A DNA stretch of 64,000 bases from CAMCXT01 sp040403315. GTDB lineage: Bacteria; Bacteroidota; Bacteroidia; M30B66. The first letter of the stretch is position 1. Each line of letters opens with the position of its first letter. The stretch spans positions 186,001-250,000 of the forward strand of contig JBBAKX010000002.1 of assembly GCA_040403315.1 (NCBI GenBank). Direction: 5' to 3'. Positions 45,481 to 53,126 of the stretch are shown here, one piece after another. The notes under the pieces were generated by a model that was given only the letters and a program-made list of their open reading frames with translations, did not search any database and was not told the DNA's origin. Both the position numbers and the translations under genes were made by a program.

Positions 45481-46938
45481 CTACTTTCTCCATCTTTTTA
45501 AAGAAGCCTCGGCCTTTGCGTCGAGGCTTTTTTTGTATGGATGATCGGGAAATTGAGCAACCTTTTTGAAGTACATTTCAGCTTGACGGTCGTTTCGTTG
45601 TTCGAAAATTAAACCGCATTGGAAGGCTGCCGAAGCCGCGAAATACTCGTTGAGTTTCTTACCTATTTCTATGGTCTTTTTTAAATATACGATTGCTTGA
45701 TCATATTTCTTCAAACCTTGACAATTGCGTCCCAAACGGTACCAAAACTCTGAAGCATCATAAGTGTCCCTTAAATTCAAATCGTTTACAGAAATGGCCT
45801 TGGTACTTTGTTCGAATTGACCACCATCGTGTAGCAATCGGGCTTTCAGCAGCGCTAGATTGGGCAATCGGTTCGATTGGGCCTCTAGTTGAGCTTGCCT
45901 ATCATCGTCGGTTAATGTGTTGCCGACTGTTAAAACTCGGCTCATACAACGACGATATTGCGCAGTGTCGTTTTTCAGAAAAGCCAACCATCCTTTTCTT
46001 CGCCATGCGGATTTAAGGAAAGTAGTTCCGGTGAAAGTGTTTAGATAGTCGTCGAAATAACCTTTATCATCAAACGATTGATTCAAGTAGCATTCTCCTA
46101 AGAAATAATATACAACTGAAGGTGTATTTTCAACAGCTAAAGACTCGCATTCTTGAAACTTAACTGCAGCCAATTTCATGTTCTTTTGCTTGAAGAATGC
46201 TAAGGCTTGAGTTAGCTTACTTAGGCTGTTGGATGTTGTTTCGGTGACGGTAAGAGGTGTTTCACCTAAAAGATTCGACTCGATGAAGAAGCGAATAAAC
46301 CGAATTTCAGGTAACAAGTATGTGTAGGCTCGTTGTTTAAGAATTTCACGTTCCAGCTGAAGTATTTCTTGTTGGGCTTGATTGCCGTTTCCAGAGATGC
46401 CTGCCAAATCGGATAGCCACTTGTATGAATTCGGGATTGAAGCACCCAAAGCGTGCAACATAGCGGCAGGCTTGAGGTTGAGGTAAAACTCTGGATGTTT
46501 TTTTTGGTTCGCTTCCCAGTGCTGAAATGCCTTTCGAAGCTCTTTGGCAGCTAAAACTTCCTCACCAGCTTTCATGCGCATGATAGACCATTGCAGATGA
46601 AATTCTGATAAGGTAAAATGATAAAATGGAGAAGACCGGTCGGCAGATTCAAGATGATCTAATCGATCTTTTCTTTTGGATAAAAGTTGGCGGTAAAACT
46701 GACGGCGGTCGGTAACAGCAAATTCGTAGAAGTCGACAGTATTTTGGAGGTAATCTGTAAATGGATTGATTGGATTTTTTTCGGCCTCTTTTTGAAGATG
46801 GTAGCGAACTTGATCCTTGTTGAATTGCGTGATTTCGATGTAAGCTGCAACAATATCTTCAGTTAGCCTGAATGCAGGCGCTTGCGCAATGGTGCACATA
46901 GGCAAAAGCAGCAATACAAATAGATACAGGCGTTTCAT
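45481..46938 (-). CDS. Exported TPR-repeat protein
   Basis: A 485-residue protein with a signal peptide (MKRLYLFVLLLLPMCTIAQ). The mature part is almost wholly alpha-helical with TPR-like pairs, clearest near the C-terminus (SEFWYRLGRNCQGLKKYDQAIVYLKKTIEIGKKL … AAFQCGLIFEQRNDRQAEMYFKKVAQFPDHPYKKSL). It is probably a periplasmic scaffold. The ATG at 46938 is preferred over the frame's first codon at 46977, which lies within a terminator. The gene ends 2 bp from the convergent OmpP1/FadL gene and carries that gene's terminator within its own last codons. Confidence 0.85.
   Translation of the reverse strand: MKRLYLFVLLLLPMCTIAQAPAFRLTEDIVAAYIEITQFNKDQVRYHLQKEAEKNPINPFTDYLQNTVDFYEFAVTDRRQFYRQLLSKRKDRLDHLESADRSSPFYHFTLSEFHLQWSIMRMKAGEEVLAAKELRKAFQHWEANQKKHPEFYLNLKPAAMLHALGASIPNSYKWLSDLAGISGNGNQAQQEILQLEREILKQRAYTYLLPEIRFIRFFIESNLLGETPLTVTETTSNSLSKLTQALAFFKQKNMKLAAVKFQECESLAVENTPSVVYYFLGECYLNQSFDDKGYFDDYLNTFTGTTFLKSAWRRKGWLAFLKNDTAQYRRCMSRVLTVGNTLTDDDRQAQLEAQSNRLPNLALLKARLLHDGGQFEQSTKAISVNDLNLRDTYDASEFWYRLGRNCQGLKKYDQAIVYLKKTIEIGKKLNEYFAASAAFQCGLIFEQRNDRQAEMYFKKVAQFPDHPYKKSLDAKAEASLKRWRK
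45504..45534 (+). terminator. Terminator of the OmpP1/FadL gene, embedded in the opposing CDS
   Basis: AAGCCTCG pairs perfectly with CGAGGCTT around a 10-nt loop, followed by a T-run on the plus strand. It lies 26 bp after the OmpP1/FadL stop and within codons of the convergent TPR gene encoding its Ala/Glu/Lys-rich tail. Confidence 0.8.
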
Positions 46939-46943
46939 GGCAT

Positions 46944-46976
46944 AAAAAAAGGGACACCTTTCGGAAATCCCTTTCA
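46944..46976 (-). terminator. Terminator between the zinc-ribbon gene and the TPR gene
   Basis: On the minus strand AAAGGGA pairs with TCCCTTT and is followed by a run of T. The T-run ends a few bases before the TPR start codon, so the terminator nearly abuts the next gene; it could also act as attenuator. Confidence 0.75.
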
Positions 46977-46995
46977 ATATTATCGAAAATTGATG

Positions 46996-47763
46996 TTAAA
47001 TCGTTATTTCGTCAGCAATTTCTGGATCTACAAGGATTCTTCCGCAGTACTCGCAAACGATGATTTTCTTGCGAAGACGGATATCCATTTGACGTTGAGG
47101 TGGGATTTTGTTGAAGCAACCACCGCATGCATCACGCTGGATAGCCACAACAGCCAAACCATTGATTGCATTCGAACGCACGCGCTTGTAAGCAGTGTGA
47201 AGACGCTCTTCAATTTTGGTTGCAGCACCAGCAGATTCTTGGATTAACAATTCCTCTTCTTTCTCTGTTTCAGCAACAATATCGGCCAATTCGGCTTGCT
47301 TGTGCTCAAGGTCGCTTGAACGGTCTACAAGAATTGTTTTTGATTGTTCGATCAAATCATTCTTAGCTTCGATAGCTCCTTTGAATTCTTTGATTCTCTT
47401 CTCAGACAATTGAATGTCTAATGTTTGGTACTCGATTTCTTTGTTGATCGAATCGAATTCACGGTTATTTCTAACGTTGCCTTGTTGAGCCTCGTATTTC
47501 TTGATCAAGTTCAATGAATCGTTGATCGCATTTTTCTTATCCTTGATTGATTGATCAAGCTGACCCACTTCTACTTCAAGATTGGTGATGCGGGTTTGAA
47601 GACCTGCTAGTTCATCTTCCAGATCTTGAACCTCCAATGGAAGCTCTCCTCTAACGATCCGAATCTTATCGATTTGGGTGTCTACAACTTGTAACTTAAA
47701 CAAGGAGCGGAGTTTTTCTTCAACGGTGATGTCAGACTTAGTTTCAGCAATGTTTACACTCAT
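46996..47763 (-). CDS. Coiled-coil protein with C-terminal C4 zinc ribbon
   Basis: A 255-residue cytoplasmic protein. Residues ~15-190 are a long charged helical hairpin/coiled coil (repeated Leu/Glu/Lys/Gln heptads). The end carries two Cys pairs (Cys213/216 in CGGC and Cys237/240 in CEYC) that form a C4 zinc ribbon. This is the zf-RING_7/DUF164 family, of proposed nucleic-acid-binding role. It starts 3 bp after the Nif3 stop, so the two form an operon; this pairing is common in bacteria. Confidence 0.92.
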   Translation of the reverse strand: MSVNIAETKSDITVEEKLRSLFKLQVVDTQIDKIRIVRGELPLEVQDLEDELAGLQTRITNLEVEVGQLDQSIKDKKNAINDSLNLIKKYEAQQGNVRNNREFDSINKEIEYQTLDIQLSEKRIKEFKGAIEAKNDLIEQSKTILVDRSSDLEHKQAELADIVAETEKEEELLIQESAGAATKIEERLHTAYKRVRSNAINGLAVVAIQRDACGGCFNKIPPQRQMDIRLRKKIIVCEYCGRILVDPEIADEITI

Positions 47764-47766
47764 GGT

Positions 47767-48864
47767 TCAGAGATAATGAATTGGATTTGTTTGAACGCTC
47801 GTTAAGCAGCCGGCAAAATTAGGAAAATTATCCTTTAGATGATCATAAATAAGCTGCATTGTAAATTGCTCATTCTCAAAGTGTCCGATATCAATGATCA
47901 AAATTCTGTTGTCGGCGTCGAAAAACTGGTGGTATTTGAAGTCGGAAGTGAGGAAAACTTGAGCTCCTGCAGAAATTGCATCTTTCAATAGAAAAGAGCC
48001 CGAGCCGCCGCACCAAGCGATGCGTGTAATTTGATCTTCCAAGATTGCTGTGTGGCGAATGGTTCCACCAAAAACCGACTTGATTTTTTGAAGGAGATCC
48101 ATGGTTGAAATGGGATTCTCAAAGTTGCCAACCATTCCTGAACCCGTTTCTTGAAGTGAATTCTCCAATTTCACAAAGTTGTAAGCCACTTCCTCGTAAG
48201 GATGGGCTTCGACCAAGGCTTTGAAAACGGCATCTTTTTTCCAAAAAGGAAGGATGGTTTCGATTCGGGTTTCAGGTTCGTAGCGACGAACACCGATTTC
48301 ACCCGTAAAAGGATCTGCTCCTTCCCCCGGACGAAATGTTCCTGTGCCTTGAAGAGTGAAGCTACAGTTGTCGTATTTACCGATAGCTCCAGCACCGGCA
48401 CTGAACAAGGCTTCAATTACTGAAGTAGCATATTCATTTGGAACATACACGCTGAGTTGTAACAGATGCCCTTCCGCGGATCGCAAAATAGAAGGATCAG
48501 AAACCCCCAACATTTCACCAATCTTTCGATTTACGCCAGTTAGCACATTGTCGAGATTGGTATGGATGGCATAAATGGCGATGTCGTTCTTGATGGCTTT
48601 GAGCAGAGTGCGCTCGATGTAATTCTTGCCTGTGAGCTTTTTAATGCCCGAAAATACGATGGGATGGTGCGCTATTACGAGGTTGTAACCCTTGTGAATG
48701 GCTTCAGAGATAACATCTTCGGTACTGTCGAGACAGATAACAGCACCACGAAACGCTTGAGATGAGTCGCCGCAGAGCAAACCAGCGTTGTCGTAGTCTT
48801 CTTGAAGCGAAAGTGGCGCCCATTGTTCGAGGTATGCAATCACCTCACGGATGGTTAAATTCAT
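47767..48864 (-). CDS. Nif3-like dinuclear metal centre protein
   Basis: A 365-residue protein of the Nif3/YqfO (GTP cyclohydrolase I type 2-like) family. Metal ligands are visible in AHHPIVFSG (His66, His67) at the N-terminal half and GHFENEQ (His328, Glu330) at the C-terminal half. Between them (~130-230) is the YqfO insert domain with the VPNEYATSVIEALFSAGAG motif, which makes this the long form. Its biochemical role is not settled. It is the first gene of the operon with the zinc-ribbon gene. Confidence 0.93.
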   Translation of the reverse strand: MNLTIREVIAYLEQWAPLSLQEDYDNAGLLCGDSSQAFRGAVICLDSTEDVISEAIHKGYNLVIAHHPIVFSGIKKLTGKNYIERTLLKAIKNDIAIYAIHTNLDNVLTGVNRKIGEMLGVSDPSILRSAEGHLLQLSVYVPNEYATSVIEALFSAGAGAIGKYDNCSFTLQGTGTFRPGEGADPFTGEIGVRRYEPETRIETILPFWKKDAVFKALVEAHPYEEVAYNFVKLENSLQETGSGMVGNFENPISTMDLLQKIKSVFGGTIRHTAILEDQITRIAWCGGSGSFLLKDAISAGAQVFLTSDFKYHQFFDADNRILIIDIGHFENEQFTMQLIYDHLKDNFPNFAGCLTSVQTNPIHYL

Positions 48865-49006
48865 AGCAGCGAAAATAATTGAATCCTCTTGTTTTTACCT
48901 GAAGATCGGCTGCTTTGTGCATAAATGTTTTGAATTGTCGAAAGTTTCTGGACGTATTGCTGATTGAAAAGTGGAAAATGCATACAAATTCAATTTACTT
49001 TGCAGC

Positions 49007-50065
49007 ATGTGGAGAACCCTGCTCCTGCCCTTTTCGTTGTTGTTCGGACTTGTGCTTCAGGTTCGGCATCTTCTTTATGACCGTGGAATTTTTAAGTCAT
49101 ATAGTCCCGAAATTCCATCTATTGTGGTTGGAAATCTTTGTTTGGGAGGAAGTGGAAAAACACCCATGGTGATCAAAATTGGTTCTTGGTTGATTAACCA
49201 CAAGCGAATGGCATTTTTGAGTCGCGGTTATGGCCGCACCAGCGATGGGTTTCAATGGGTGGAGTTAGATGCAAAACCAGAAGTAACGGGCGACGAACCT
49301 CGACTTTTTAAAACTGCCTTTCCAGATGCAGCTGTGGCGGTAGACGGAAACCGAACCCAAGGCATCAAAAAGATATTACATGCTCGTCCAAAAACACAAG
49401 CGATCATTTTAGATGATGCCTATCAACATAGGAAAGTAAAAGCAGGATTGAATATTCTCTTGGTGCCTGCAGATTCATTTCAGCGGATGCGCATGTTGGT
49501 TCCTGCAGGCGATGAACGTGATTTGTGGCAAAGAAGAAATGCCGCAAGTTTGGTGGTGGTTAGCAAATGCAACACATCAATATCTGATAAAGAAAAGAGA
49601 CAGATTGTTAAATCGCTTGATTTGAAAAAAGGTGTTCCTGTATTTTTCTCATCGATTAAATACGACGGATTGGTGTCGTTTGATGGTTTGCACAAATTCC
49701 CTATTCGTGATTTGATCGATAAAAAGATCTTGTTGGTTACTGGAATTGCCGATGGTGAAATGTTGAAGCACGATCTGGAATCGTTTGGTGCTGAAGTGGA
49801 ACATCTTGCCTTTAAGGACCATTACGACTATACAGCCAAAGACATCAGTCGGATAGAACAAAATCTTAGTAAGTTTGCTTCTGCAGATCGCATGATCTTA
49901 ACCACAGGCAAAGATCGTGTGAAGCTAGAGAGCAAACTGAATCCGAACGACGTTTCTCATTGGTTTGAAATACAAACTGATTTAAAATTTGATCGGGAAG
50001 AAGAACTTAAAAAACTTATTTTCAGCTATGTTGACACAAATTCAAGAGACCGCAAATTATATTAG
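49007..50065 (+). CDS. lpxK: Tetraacyldisaccharide 4'-kinase
   Basis: A 352-residue inner-membrane enzyme that phosphorylates the 4' position of the tetraacyldisaccharide-1-phosphate lipid A precursor. An N-terminal hydrophobic helix (WRTLLLPFSLLFGLVL) is followed by RHLLYDRG, the Walker A loop GGSGKTP (47-53), LSRGYGR and LDDAYQHR. GTG at 48971 would add 12 residues; the ATG at 49007 matches family N-termini. Its 3' end overlaps the nucleoside phosphorylase gene by 38 bp. Confidence 0.94.
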   Translation: MWRTLLLPFSLLFGLVLQVRHLLYDRGIFKSYSPEIPSIVVGNLCLGGSGKTPMVIKIGSWLINHKRMAFLSRGYGRTSDGFQWVELDAKPEVTGDEPRLFKTAFPDAAVAVDGNRTQGIKKILHARPKTQAIILDDAYQHRKVKAGLNILLVPADSFQRMRMLVPAGDERDLWQRRNAASLVVVSKCNTSISDKEKRQIVKSLDLKKGVPVFFSSIKYDGLVSFDGLHKFPIRDLIDKKILLVTGIADGEMLKHDLESFGAEVEHLAFKDHYDYTAKDISRIEQNLSKFASADRMILTTGKDRVKLESKLNPNDVSHWFEIQTDLKFDREEELKKLIFSYVDTNSRDRKLY

Positions 50066-50846
50066 TGAGAAAACATCAGGATTCCAGCCAGATGCAGGGA
50101 TTATTCTAGGAACTGGTTTGGGAGGATTGGTGCGAGAAATTGAAGCACAATTTGTTCTTCCATACGAGGAAATTCCAAATTTTCCAGTGTCTACAGTGGA
50201 AGGCCATTCAGGCAAATTGATTTTCGGAAAAATTGGAGGGCGTAATGTAGTAGTTATGCAAGGCCGTTTCCATTATTACGAAGGCTATTCGATGCAGCAG
50301 GTTGCTTTTCCTGTGCGTGTGATGAAATATCTTGGGATTCAGTTTCTGTTTGTGAGCAATGCCAGCGGAGGAATGAATCCAGCTTTCGAGATTGGCGATT
50401 TGATGGTGCTCAACGACCACATCAGCTTGTTACCAAACAATCCTTTGATCGGAAAAAACGACAAAGAAATTGGACCACGTTTTCCAGATATGAGCGAACC
50501 TTATGATCGTGAAATGATCAAAAAGGCACACGTTTACGCACAGAAAGAAGGTTTTAAACTGCACGAAGGTGTTTACATCAGTGTTACCGGGCCTTGTTTT
50601 GAAACGCCAGCAGAATATCGTTATATGCGAATTATTGGTGGTGATGCGGTTGGAATGTCGACCGTGCCAGAAGTGATTTGCGCGCGCCACATGGGAGTTC
50701 CTTGTTTTGCGATTAGCGTGATTACCGATTTAGGAATTGATGGAAAGATTCAAGAAACCACCCACGAAGACGTAATAAAGGCGGCTTCAAAGGCAGAAGT
50801 GAAGATGACCTCTATTTTCAAGCATTTGATTTCCGAACATTTATAG
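50028..50846 (+). CDS. punA: Purine nucleoside phosphorylase, trimeric type
   Basis: A 272-residue enzyme that cleaves purine nucleosides with phosphate for base salvage. Motifs: IILGTGLGGL (phosphate loop), STVEGHSGKL, MQGRFHYYEGY, NASGGMNP, SVTGPCFETPAEYR and GMSTVPEVICARHMG, as in human/Bacillus PNP I. The ATG at 50028 lies inside the 3' end of lpxK; an upstream frame start at 49989 is less likely given family N-termini. Translational coupling to lpxK is probable. Confidence 0.94.
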   Translation: MLTQIQETANYISEKTSGFQPDAGIILGTGLGGLVREIEAQFVLPYEEIPNFPVSTVEGHSGKLIFGKIGGRNVVVMQGRFHYYEGYSMQQVAFPVRVMKYLGIQFLFVSNASGGMNPAFEIGDLMVLNDHISLLPNNPLIGKNDKEIGPRFPDMSEPYDREMIKKAHVYAQKEGFKLHEGVYISVTGPCFETPAEYRYMRIIGGDAVGMSTVPEVICARHMGVPCFAISVITDLGIDGKIQETTHEDVIKAASKAEVKMTSIFKHLISEHL

Positions 50847-50865
50847 TATTGTGGGCAGCATTTAC

Positions 50866-50873
50866 TACTTTTG
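50866..50873 (+). promoter_or_regulatory. -7 promoter element for ndk
   Basis: TACTTTTG matches TAnnTTTG exactly, 28 bp before the ndk ATG. A TTG at 50849-50851 is a possible -33 element, though the spacing is shorter than usual. It gives ndk its own promoter after the lpxK-PNP pair. Confidence 0.55.
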
Positions 50874-50901
50874 CCGCCGGAAATAAAAACTAGAAATCCA
50901 A

Positions 50902-51321
50902 ATGGCTACCAATATCACCTTTACAATGTTGAAGCCTGATGCAGTTGAAAACAACTATATCGGTGCAATTCTTCAAAAAATCAATGAAGCAGGTTTTCGC
51001 GTTAAAGCGATGAAATATACCCGCCTTACACCAGAAACTGCTGGTAAATTTTATGCAGTTCACGCAGCTCGTCCATTCTACAACGACTTAGTGAGCTACA
51101 TGTCTTCTGGTCCAATCGTAGCTGTTATTCTTGAGAAAGAAAATGCAGTTGCTGATTTCCGTGACCTTATCGGAGCAACAGATCCAGCGAAAGCTGCACC
51201 TGGAACTATCCGTGCTTTGTTTGCAAAATCTATCGAAGCTAACGCGGTGCACGGTTCTGACAGTGATGAAAATGCTGCTATTGAAGGCAGTTTCTTCTTC
51301 TCTGCTTTCGAGCAGTTCTAA
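50902..51321 (+). CDS. ndk: Nucleoside-diphosphate kinase
   Basis: A 139-residue enzyme that moves the gamma-phosphate between nucleotides through a phospho-His. NAVHGSDS holds the catalytic His117; TMLKPDAV at the N-terminus and GATDPAKAAPGTIR are conserved. It is full length. A perfect terminator follows. Confidence 0.97.
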   Translation: MATNITFTMLKPDAVENNYIGAILQKINEAGFRVKAMKYTRLTPETAGKFYAVHAARPFYNDLVSYMSSGPIVAVILEKENAVADFRDLIGATDPAKAAPGTIRALFAKSIEANAVHGSDSDENAAIEGSFFFSAFEQF

Positions 51322-51340
51322 GTTTAAAGTAATTCTTTTG

Positions 51341-51374
51341 AAAGCTGCTTATCTCACTGGTAAGCAGCTTTTTT
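51341..51374 (+). terminator. Terminator of ndk
   Basis: AAGCTGCTTA pairs perfectly with TAAGCAGCTT around a 9-nt loop, followed by a run of T. The T-run touches the stop codon of the convergent gene at 51373. Confidence 0.9.
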
Positions 51375-52578
51375 ATTGAATTACCTGCACCTTTAATTTA
51401 CACGAATTCCCAGCAACCGAAGTGTAATTTAAAAGATACAAGCCAGGCGTTTCAGGCGTTTGAATTTTACCAGATTCAAATTTAGCAGACCACGAAATTC
51501 CATTCATGTTGGTCCATGTAATTGATTCGCCTTTCTTCATATCTATGTTTTGAAGTTGATAGAAATTGCAAGTTTGAAAAACAGGAAACTGCGTGGAATT
51601 GAATCCATTGCTGTAATCGAGCTCAATATTCATGAAAACAGGTAAATGGTCTGCAAAATCATGTAAAGCTTGGATTACTGAATCGGGTGCGCTGGTGTTT
51701 GTTGGCGTTGCAATGATGGATTTGTTGAAGTGTTGACCATCGTTTCCTAGAGCGAAATAAGTGTCTTCCAAATAACGAACGCCATATCGACCATCCAGAA
51801 TGGCATCGTTGGGAAGAATAAAATCGAAGCGATCGTCGAGACCACCGGTAACACCAAGATCGAAAGAAGCGGTTCTAGGGCTTTGGGTGTGCACATCGCT
51901 GAAAGAGGCATTGTTGCTCCAGTTTCCAATGCGGTTGATGGGATCGTTGAGTTTGTTGGGACCATCTTCGAGTAGGTTTATCCACGCAGGTTCGGAAGCA
52001 TTATAAAGATTTAGGTCGCCAAGGAGCATGTAATTTCCGCCGAGCGGACGGTTATCGATGTAAATCCTGATATCGGCAGCTTGTTGTGCACGCTGAGCTT
52101 CGTTATCGGTTCCAGTGCTAGATTTAAAATGCACGACCATACAAGTGAAAAACACAGTATCGGGGTGAATTTGGAAATCCTGGGTTTTCGAATAATAGGT
52201 GTAAACGTTGGTGCGTCGAGGTTGTGTGGCAATAGAGATTTGCCGATGCAACTGAAGTTTGTTTTTGTTATAAAACATAATCGTCATCAGTTCTGATTCT
52301 TGCACCCAAGCTGCATTGTCGTAAATGCTTGTATCGAAAGCATGTTTCCGAAGTGAATCGATGGCTGATGGTTCGGTTAGTTCTTGTAAACCAATCAAAT
52401 CAGGTTGAACGTAATCTATAATTGTGCGGAGGATTGGGGCTTTGTTGGAATTCCCTTCGGGGAAGCGCAACACATTGTACGACATCACTTTAAGGGTATC
52501 GTTTTGTGCGGTTGCCCATCCCGCGAGAGCGGAAAGGAATAGAAGTATTATGGATCGTCGGCGCAAGTCTTTCATCAT
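51373..52578 (-). CDS. Exported endonuclease/exonuclease/phosphatase-family protein
   Basis: A 401-residue exported protein with a signal peptide (SIILLFLSALAGWATAQ). The EEP fold is visible: MSYNVLRFPEG, PDLIGLQEL (catalytic Glu), LLGDLNLY (Asp-Leu-Asn) and the late DHLPVFM (Asp-His). This family cleaves nucleic acid or phosphate esters. The C-terminal ~65 residues (CNFYQLQNIDMKKGESITW … YLLNYTSVAGNSCKLKVQV) form an extra beta domain, perhaps a divergent sorting or binding module. The ATG pair at 52578/52575 starts the signal peptide. Confidence 0.88.
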   Translation of the reverse strand: MMKDLRRRSIILLFLSALAGWATAQNDTLKVMSYNVLRFPEGNSNKAPILRTIIDYVQPDLIGLQELTEPSAIDSLRKHAFDTSIYDNAAWVQESELMTIMFYNKNKLQLHRQISIATQPRRTNVYTYYSKTQDFQIHPDTVFFTCMVVHFKSSTGTDNEAQRAQQAADIRIYIDNRPLGGNYMLLGDLNLYNASEPAWINLLEDGPNKLNDPINRIGNWSNNASFSDVHTQSPRTASFDLGVTGGLDDRFDFILPNDAILDGRYGVRYLEDTYFALGNDGQHFNKSIIATPTNTSAPDSVIQALHDFADHLPVFMNIELDYSNGFNSTQFPVFQTCNFYQLQNIDMKKGESITWTNMNGISWSAKFESGKIQTPETPGLYLLNYTSVAGNSCKLKVQVIQ

Positions 52579-52653
52579 TACAAGTGTAGTGCATTTAAGA
52601 TAAAGTGCGCTCAAAGTGCGGATTACAAGATGAAAACCTTGATCTTTATCGAT

Positions 52654-53022
52654 ATGAAAAAATTACTCTGTTCACTGTCGATTTTCTGTGCGGTATCGAT
52701 TGTTTCGAAAGCCCAAACAAACGTAGCACCGACGCCTGATGTTTGTGATTTGAAACCAATCATGAAGAATTTCACGCCCAATGGAGACGGTGTGGATGAT
52801 GTTTTTCAGGTGAAATCGGACTGTAGATTGGATAATTTTTCATTCCAGATGTTTAATCGTTGGGGTAATAGTTTGTATTCAAGCGAAGATCAAAATTTCC
52901 AGTGGCTAGGTCTAGACGGTAAAGAAAAACTAGTAGAAATGGGCACTTATTTTTACAAGGTTAGCTACTTCTTGAGTGGGGAGAAAAAGGAGGTTACTGG
53001 GTTTGTGAGCATTGTTTATTAA
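52654..53022 (+). CDS. Small exported protein consisting of a T9SS type B sorting domain
   Basis: A 122-residue protein. After a signal peptide (LLCSLSIFCAVSIVSKAQ) almost all the rest is a gliding-motility-associated C-terminal domain: FTPNGDGVDDVFQV, FQMFNRWGNSLYSS, WLGLDGKEKLVEMGTYFYKVSYF and a VSIVY end. This is the CHU_C/type B sorting signal normally attached to large cargo, here with only ~20 residues ahead of it. The ATG at 52630 is an alternative start with a weaker signal peptide. The lack of cargo is odd. Confidence 0.85.
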   Translation: MKKLLCSLSIFCAVSIVSKAQTNVAPTPDVCDLKPIMKNFTPNGDGVDDVFQVKSDCRLDNFSFQMFNRWGNSLYSSEDQNFQWLGLDGKEKLVEMGTYFYKVSYFLSGEKKEVTGFVSIVY

Positions 53023-53033
53023 TGTTTGCTTCG

Positions 53034-53053
53034 CCTCGGACTAAAGTCCGAGG
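53034..53053. other. Perfect intergenic palindrome
   Basis: CCTCGGACT and AGTCCGAGG form a perfect 9-bp stem with an AA loop, 12 bp after the type B sorting-domain gene. No T-run follows, so it is not a classical terminator; it may stabilise the transcript end or be a REP-like unit. Confidence 0.6.
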
Positions 53054-53126
53054 ATGCGAGGAGACTTTCAGGATTTACAAAATGGTTGAAGAAAATGTGT
53101 AGGTTTGGCTTTCACATTTTTAAGAC

